Shown one piece after another: positions 57,759 through 64,000 of a stretch of 64,000 nucleotides of DNA. Position 1 is the stretch's first letter; every line of letters begins with the position of its first letter. This DNA is from Halichondria panicea. Taxonomy: Eukaryota; Porifera; Demospongiae; Suberitida; Halichondriidae. The translations under genes were made by a program, and so were the position numbers. A model generated the notes under the pieces. It searched no databases, had not been told where the DNA came from, and saw only the letters and a list, made by a program, of their open reading frames with translations. The stretch is taken from NCBI RefSeq assembly GCF_963675165.1, contig NC_087377.1:2882978-2946977 (forward strand), written 5' to 3'.

Positions 57759-60700
57759 TTACATACGCATATACATGAGTTGCCTCACATACTTGTCTTC
57801 AATTTCCTCGGCTACATCGTTACGCTCAACAGTAGGCCTCCTTAAACATTCACATATGTAAGGCCATGTCATTGGATGCTCTGGATCAGTGACTTCAAGA
57901 CGCTTGGCTACCATCTCCATTAGGCGGCGTTTGTTATCTTGGTATCGACTTTCGATATTTTTCAAAACGTAATAGTTTACTTCGAGAGCCAGTCCTAAAT
58001 TAAACCAATTATAGGTGGCTGTTTTCAGACGCTCACAAATTGTATTAAAATCCGCTCCAGTCAGAACAATCGGCTGGTCTCCATTGCTGGTATCCTTCTC
58101 TGGTGATGATCCTGTACACAAGTCAATATTAGATCACAGGCAATGCTTAGACACTATATATAATTATAAGGAAAATATTGTAACATAAAATAATGACGTG
58201 TGCATCTTATTATACAAGCCATCTAGGAGTTATAATAGAAAGCGTGTGACAAGCTGCATACAACAAACTATTCTGAAAATGCACATACCATTATTTATTT
58301 ATAATAGATCATATACCGTGTATAATGGTATCATTCTTAAAGCGCTTTGACGGACTTTTAACTGATGGCAATGATCTTTTGCAGTGGCTTGAGGCATGAT
58401 AGCAAAACCAAAATTAATGTATAATTAAATTACACATTTATTCATGAAAAGTATAATAATCATGATAATTCTGCGGAGTATATAAACAGATCATACCTTG
58501 TATAATCTTTGGACGTTTTGGCTGAGTTTCACCTTCTTCATCATCTGATTGCAATAATATTTTGCGCTGTCCTGAGGCCAGAGGATATATGCATTCAGTA
58601 TAATTATGAATTATAGCTAGATACAGTGCTAATTTATGCAGTAGGAATAATTATAGCCAGACAATGCAACGGACAAAACTATACTCAAACCCCTAGGACT
58701 GCTTATACCGTACTCTACCGAGATTACGCCCACCCTAATTGCATGCTACAAAGCAGCTATACAGGCCTCGAATTAAGCCCACTCATTAAGAAACTATTTT
58801 TCTCTGTCTGCGTCTGAGGCCTGCCAGCTTTTGAAATACAATGAATATACAACAATGGTAAATGCATGGGTATAAAGTAGCTAGGTATATAAAGAGTCAA
58901 GATTCTGCATCAGAAGGTTGTTCCTTGTCACTGTCAGAGTCTTAATTCAACAGAGATTCAGAGAAGATTGTCCTTGTCTCTTATACTTGGAAATAGGATC
59001 TAGCTATATCTAGCTATATGTATATTTAGAGCTAACCAGCGTACACAATAAACTGCTAAACCTTTTCTTGACAACTTGCTCACTGACAAATGCATTACTT
59101 CCTGGTGGGCGTATTTTCGAGGCAAATTAGCCTATATGCAGGAACTTTCACTCAAAAGTGGGGGTGGACGTAATTTCGGACGTGGGCGTAATCTCGGTAG
59201 AGTACGGTACATGTATAGCGTTAACGTTCCATCCCATAATAAACTTCACACTGCCATGGTAAGTGTGTTTGCATGCTCTCACCAACACTCTTTTTCAGGC
59301 AGTGGTACACGGTAAAGAAATGCTTCTGGTTCTTAGAGATCTCACAACTGATAAAGCCCTTGAAGTGACTATTTGATGAGGCCTTGAATACCAATTCATT
59401 CTCACTCCTGACAATTTTAGGACTTTTCTTCTTCCATTTGAAGGAGAGACTTGGCTCTAGGTCCTCTGGATCAGCAAACGGCAAGGCGAGGAGAGTAACA
59501 TCATCTCCCAGGCTGACTTCCTGCACACACACACACACATGCACACAAACACACACACACAGAACAGTAAGTCGATATAAAGAAAATGTACCTGAAATGC
59601 ATGCATGCAGGTACACATTAATAAAAGAACTAACTTCTGCAAACCAGCATTCTTGTTGAGAACTCAATGAGACTTTGCTGGTGCATTTAAAGCAGGGATC
59701 AGCTCCTGTTGTGAGGAGGCAAAGCTTGGAACTGTCTTCATGTTTGCCACAGTAGCAATCGAAAGCAATAATCGGAGTGAGTAGTGGACTAATATCCTTC
59801 ATCACAAAGAGGAGAGTTGAGAGGACGTAAGAACAGAGCTCGTGCATCGTATGGTTCCTGTCTTGTCGAACAATCCGTATTTCGTAGCAATCAGCGAGAG
59901 CAATCAGAGTAACAAAATGCTTAGCAGATTCGTCAATGTGAAAGGAGACAAGGTTTCTCTTCACTGATGAGGTATCAGTGGCAAGTTTCCAAGTCATGCC
60001 CAGAATGCCTTTGCCTTTACTCCCCCTTGAGACCAATTCACTGATCATGGCACAGAATACTCCAATAGGAACGTATTGTGGGTCAAATGTGATCTTGATT
60101 GGAGAGGGTGTATCAATGCCATTGGGGGGTGGTTTTGTTAGTTCTTCGCGAGATGCACACTCGAGAATAGCAGGGATGAAATACGTCGTTAATAATTTTT
60201 CTGTGGTATGGCCTTTCTCAATTGTTGTGATTTTGGCCAAAAGATGGGAATGCTCGAGTAGCATGAGCAGTTTCTCAACAGGAATCAACTGGTCTTTCTT
60301 CACACCCTGGTTTTTCTCGGAATGGAATTTAGTGATTGTTTTCAGTGAAAATTGTCCCTTCAAAGTCCAATTTCTTATCTCAGCTTCCGTATACTGAATA
60401 CGCCTCTTTTCAGAACGAAGTTCCAGCAGCGGCTCGACAACGAGAACACTTAGGCTGTTAAATACCACTTGGGGGTTGCAAATGACAAAGTTCCCAAACC
60501 AACCATCTTTGTCCTTGATCTCCGGATGATAGATCAAAGCTCCAACGTATCGATCTAGGTACCAAACGATGAATCGAACCTCCTCCTCTCTCATTTTTAA
60601 CCCCTCGGTACCGATACGAATGCAATCTTCCATAGACACAATGTCAAACTCTTTTCTCAGTGTAACTCCGAACAAAAGCTGTTGTGGGCGAATTCGAAGC

Positions 60701-62201
60701 TTGGCATCTTTGAAATAGCTACTGAATAAGCCATGAAGATGTTCACGAAGAGGTTCCATATCAGAATCAGTACCTTCGTAGTTGTCCACTGCTATGAACG
60801 TTTTGTCTTTTGGGTGAGAAAGTAAATCCTCAAACTTGCTGGTAATCTTGGTCATGGCTTCGTTTTTCTCTGTCAACTTTTGCTCTAAACGGTTTTCGAC
60901 ATCTTTGTTGAAAGTGTCTGAGTTGAGGTGTTGGCTGACTGTTTGTTCAATGGCAGCCATGTCTTCTGCACTGACGTTAGCATGCTCATCACTCTTCTGT
61001 TGAGTCAAAATGTTCTGAATTGCTTTCTTTTGTTCGTTTTCTTTAAGGCTTTTGCTGGCAGAGGTACTATCGATCTTGCTGGCAGTGGTGTTGCTGGCAG
61101 TGGTGCTATCGCTCTTGCTGGCAGTGGAGCTATCGCTCTTGCTGGCAGTGGTGCTATCGCTCTTGCTGGCAGTGGTGCTATCGCTCTTGCTGGCAGTGGT
61201 GCTATCGCTCTTGCTGGCAGTGGTGCTATCGCTCTTGTTGGCAGTGGTACTATCGCTTTTGCAGATAGCTTTTGTGGAGTCACAAAATATCTTGAACAGA
61301 AGATCAACTTTGATTTGCATTGCCAGTTCATCCTTGAAAGTACCTATGAGGGTAGCAACAGGCTCAGTGGAGCCTAGAGTTCCAAGTTTACTACATTGCT
61401 CTCTGTCAATACCTGAGTCAATCTTGGTATGGTGGCTGATACCAGAGAGGATTTGAATGAGCGTTTCTCTGCTTGTGTACACTGAATTGTACGGTATAAT
61501 TTTGTCCTTTCCTCGTTCGTAGGAGACTTGACACATGTCATCGAGGTCTTTGTCCAGTCGAAAGAATACTAGGAAAATCCCTGCACCCTTGCTTAGAAAT
61601 GGAAACATCTCCACAAATCCTGGCTGCCCACCTATATCGACCAGATTGAGTAGGGCTTTGTTCAGCAGCTCTTTAGTGTATTCTCCTGAACCTATAATAC
61701 TTCGAAGTCTCGAAATAACCTTTCCAACATCTAGAGTGGTCCTTTTCACGACCTTTTCTGGTTCTGGTGTTGGCCCAGGTGTTGGTAATACCACTTCATT
61801 GGTCTTAGGAGGTTGATTATTTTGGTCAGTGGTTTCTTTTGTGGGCTGTTTCTTAAGTGGACTAGTATTACCGACAGTGCTGTCTTCAATAGGTTCACAG
61901 GACATAAGGTAAGAGAAGATAAACTGTGTTTCTTCCTCTAGACTTGAAGATGCTTTGAATTCAAGCTTTGTTCCAGATTTGTCCACAAAGGCCAATACTT
62001 GTTCACACTCGGCTAGTAATGTACTGCAACGTTTCCTTTGATCTTCGGGCAGCAAAGACAGGTTAGTAATGGACCCAACAAGCCGCTGTCGAGTAGTTGT
62101 TTTACCAATACCTGAGGGACCAATAAAGTGTATCTTGAGGTAATGGAGCTCGATGGTATCCTTTTCGTCGGCCATCAGCTCATCCAGTTTTTGCAAATAG
62201 A
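57759..62201 (-). CDS. P-loop GTPase/COR-like, Ig and Death domain protein (5' exons beyond or not found)
   Basis: Exon 59635-62201 codes 855 residues: YLQKLDELMADEKD, then P-loop GPSGIGKTTT (near 62100-62121), DIGGQPGFVEMFPF (G3-like, near 61640), GTFKDE (G4-like), a Lys/Ser/Thr repeat, and a COR-like region (RIRPQQLLFGVTLR, VRFIVWYLDRYVGALIYHPE, VICNPQVVFNSLSVLVVEPL). Exon 59283-59520 is Ig-like (VSLGDDVTLLALPF, GFISCEIS, VYHCLKK). Small exons 58497-58571 and 58317-58361 are basic linkers (QRKILLQS, SKRFKND), and 57759-58111 is a Death domain ending KYVRQLMYMRM. All phases agree. An alternative last exon at 58897-58940 (DSDSDKEQPSDAES, stop) also fits. It is a ROCO-like signalling protein; upstream exons were not recognised between 62202 and 64000. 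Confidence 0.75.
61058..61270 (-). repeat. 24-bp in-frame repeat in the GTPase exon
   Basis: About eight units of 24 bp (minus strand AAGAGCGATAGCACCACTGC) code for KSDSTTAS-like octamers between the GTPase and COR-like regions. Units are almost identical at DNA level, so the array changed recently. Confidence 0.92.
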
Positions 62202-62442
62202 CTGTATATAGAGAAAAAATTCAGTATTAGGGGTAAATACTTACATTTTCTGGGAATTCTAAATCAACGTCTGCATATAGTTATTATTTTCAGTACATTA
62301 TTTGAAAGGATTCTGTCAAGCGTTTAGAATCATGAAGATTTTTTGATTTTTTTCTAGCTGTTAAAATTAACTTTCATCTCATACTTGAGGCCATTTGGGA
62401 CACAGGACACTATTTATAGTTACACATGCAGCTTTAGCTATA

Positions 62443-62741
62443 CAGTAGAACCTCGATTATCCGGCCCTCCATTATCCGGAACCTCGATTATCCGGCTTGG
62501 CAGTTTTCTTGTTATCAGATCAGAAAATGGGCGTGTCCCTCAAACGCGCATGCGCGTTGCAGCTGTTACCATGGAGACTTGCCTGCTTATCTTCTGCGCA
62601 TGCGCAGACAACCATGTGGCACTGCTGTTTATCAATAAAGTGGGTGGATCAAAGCGTGGTTTATCTATTCGATTATCCGGCATATTCACTTATCCGGCCT
62701 GCTTCTGGAACCAAGGTGTCCGGATAATCGAGGTTCTACTG
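62443..62741. mobile_element. pogo/Tigger-like MITE, 299 bp
   Basis: Ends CAGTAGAACCTCGATTATCC and inverse, flanked by TA. The interior repeats ATTATCCGGA-type motifs. A second left end lies at 63019 and runs to about 63108 only. Confidence 0.87.
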
Positions 62742-63419
62742 TATCATAATTATAATAGAGCGCTTTTTCATGCTTGTGTACCTATAGGTATAGGAACACA
62801 AGCATGAAAAAGCGCTCTGTGTGCCTCTAGCTACTTCATGACAATCGAGATTATATTTTTCCAATTGATATTCAGCTATAGCTAGTGCACACACACACAC
62901 ACGCGCGGGCAAGCAATACACGTGGTCATGCTGTGGTTTATGCTGATGCCTCTCAGTTTATACACAACTACAAGTGCTAGTGACGTATAATTAGGCCAAA
63001 GAGTATAGAGTGATCATACAGTAGAACCTCGATTATCCGGACACCTTGGTTCCAGAGGCAGGCTGGATAACTAAATATACTGGATAATCGAATATATATA
63101 AACCACGTCTTGATGGCGTAAGACATTGATTATCGACCTATACCTATTATATAATTATAATTATCTATTCTAATTATACGTAGATCTAATAGTGGGAGGA
63201 CCTAGATAAAATAATAATTATTGAACGGAGTCCAGCCTAATCAGGTATGATAATGCAAGTTCAAAGGTCAAATTTAGCAGCCCTATTATTATTATTAGTA
63301 GGGCCCTATTTTTGCCTAACCAATGCCACTAAGCTTTGTTCACCCCTGGGGAGACGACCAAGATGGTGATGTCCATCTATAGAAGAAGAACTGCATTTTA
63401 GTGTTCGGTTTGAGGTAAT
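62742..63419. other. Intergenic region, partial MITE and short hairpin
   Basis: A short inverted repeat at about 62757-62819 (GAGCGCTTTTTCATGCTTGTG and inverse) and the truncated pogo-like end at 63019-63108. No gene supported. Confidence 0.5.
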
Positions 63420-64000
63420 ATATTTGGCATCGATCCAAGGTATGACGCTTGCATGGTTGCGGCTGAATCATCCAGAAGCAATTGGTCCTGTTTGTGTTAC
63501 TCCAAGTAAACCTCCGTCTATAGCCGTTCTGATCGTTCCAAGGACGCTAGTCGCTCTCCATTCTCGCCTACCAATTGTTCATCAAAGGACGCTACTCGCT
63601 CTACATTCTCGCCTACCAGTCTTTCAAAGGACCCTAGTCGCTCTCCATTCTCTGACCTCCTGAACTTACCACAATCAGCAAGTACTCAAAAGGCAAAGGC
63701 AACTAAGACAGGAAGAGTTTGGGTTTTAACAAGCAGTGAATGTTTACGTCAGTGAAAAAGAAGAACAAAAGCAACAAGTTACATTGGAGAAACAACAACG
63801 TAAACTGGAAAGAGAAACAGAAAAAAGACTGAAGAACAAAAATGCAAAGCAATTGCAAGACAAACGAAAGAGCTCTCAATTTGAAAGCAGCTAAGAGATC
63901 AGGCCAAAGCAAAGAAAGCAGGGGAGAGGCAACGGATAGCAGAGGAGAAGCAAAAGAAAGCAGCGGAGAGGCAAACTTCTACAAAGAGGAATCATGCCAC
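63420..64000 (+). pseudogene. Decayed pogo-like transposase, C-terminal part, cut by window end
   Basis: A frame from about 63515 reads SRSDRSKDASRSPFSPTN, two more RS-type repeats, and KTGRVWVLTSSECLRQ before a stop at 63755. One base later the frame continues SEKEEQKQQVTLEKQQRKLE and shifts again near 63890 to QLRDQAKAKKAGERQ. A G-R-x-x-V-L-T-S-x-E-C motif followed by a long Lys/Glu/Gln coiled coil is typical of the C-terminus of pogo/Tigger transposases. The shifts mark it as a relic. The catalytic part is not visible here. Confidence 0.55.

Noticed and set aside
61005-61377. Long frames on other strands and phases over the 24-bp repeat
   Set aside because: A 24-bp repeat without stops keeps several frames open; only the GTPase frame continues into recognisable domains.
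62232-62257. A 26-nt exon just above the GTPase exon (DVDLEFPEN)
   Set aside because: Its phases do not fit the acceptor at 62201.
1-64000. tRNA and rRNA genes
   Set aside because: I saw no cloverleaf with T-loop and anticodon features or rRNA segment, but a full covariance search could not be done by eye.

Overview
The window is eukaryotic: coding sequence is split into short exons by small GT-AG introns, there are no operons, AT-rich intergenic DNA is packed with MITEs, foldbacks, (TG)n tracts and minisatellites, and TTAGGG-like repeats occur. The gene content (CD225/dispanin pairs, an extracellular Calx-beta/Sushi/EGF protein, ankyrin genes, a P-loop/COR/Ig/Death protein, an IS630/Tc1-mariner transposon, a pogo-like transposase) is animal-like and most suggests a sponge, probably a demosponge. 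That placement is inference from gene style, not from a marker gene.

Layout. 0-7.5 kb: a cluster of small two-TM CD225 (IFITM/dispanin-like) genes arranged as duplicated divergent pairs, three on the minus strand and two on the plus strand. One plus copy is broken by a 7-bp deletion. Insertions that differ between the duplicated units show empty sites for two MITEs. 8.5-12.7 kb: a family of very small secreted-peptide genes on the minus strand, one apparently intact and two decayed. 13.9-31.7 kb: one large minus-strand gene of about 27 exons encoding a secreted mosaic protein (signal peptide, Calx-beta-like modules, Sushi domains, seven calcium-binding EGF domains), with almost every intron in phase 1 and several introns carrying minisatellites. 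34-46.3 kb: two related minus-strand ankyrin-repeat genes with a decayed HIRAN-domain gene between them on the plus strand and a 1.55-kb hAT-like TIR element. 46.4-50 kb: a 3.6-kb IS630/mariner-type transposon inserted 30 bp upstream of the second ankyrin gene. Its transposase is itself interrupted by a 0.93-kb Harbinger-like element that has a second copy at 54.6 kb. 50.4-62.2 kb: two related minus-strand Death-domain loci. The upstream one is a long P-loop GTPase/COR/Ig/Death gene cut by nothing in the window except its missing 5' exons. 62.4-64 kb: pogo-like MITE and a decayed pogo-like transposase running off the window.

How the genes relate. CD225 proteins, Death-domain/COR proteins and ankyrin proteins are families often linked to innate immunity or signalling, but nothing in the sequence proves a shared pathway. 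The strongest signals are evolutionary: tandem gene duplication, exon duplication and nested transposition that can be ordered in time from empty sites and target-site duplications. All exon models were read by eye from splice sites, reading phase and domain continuity; no RNA or database evidence was available.
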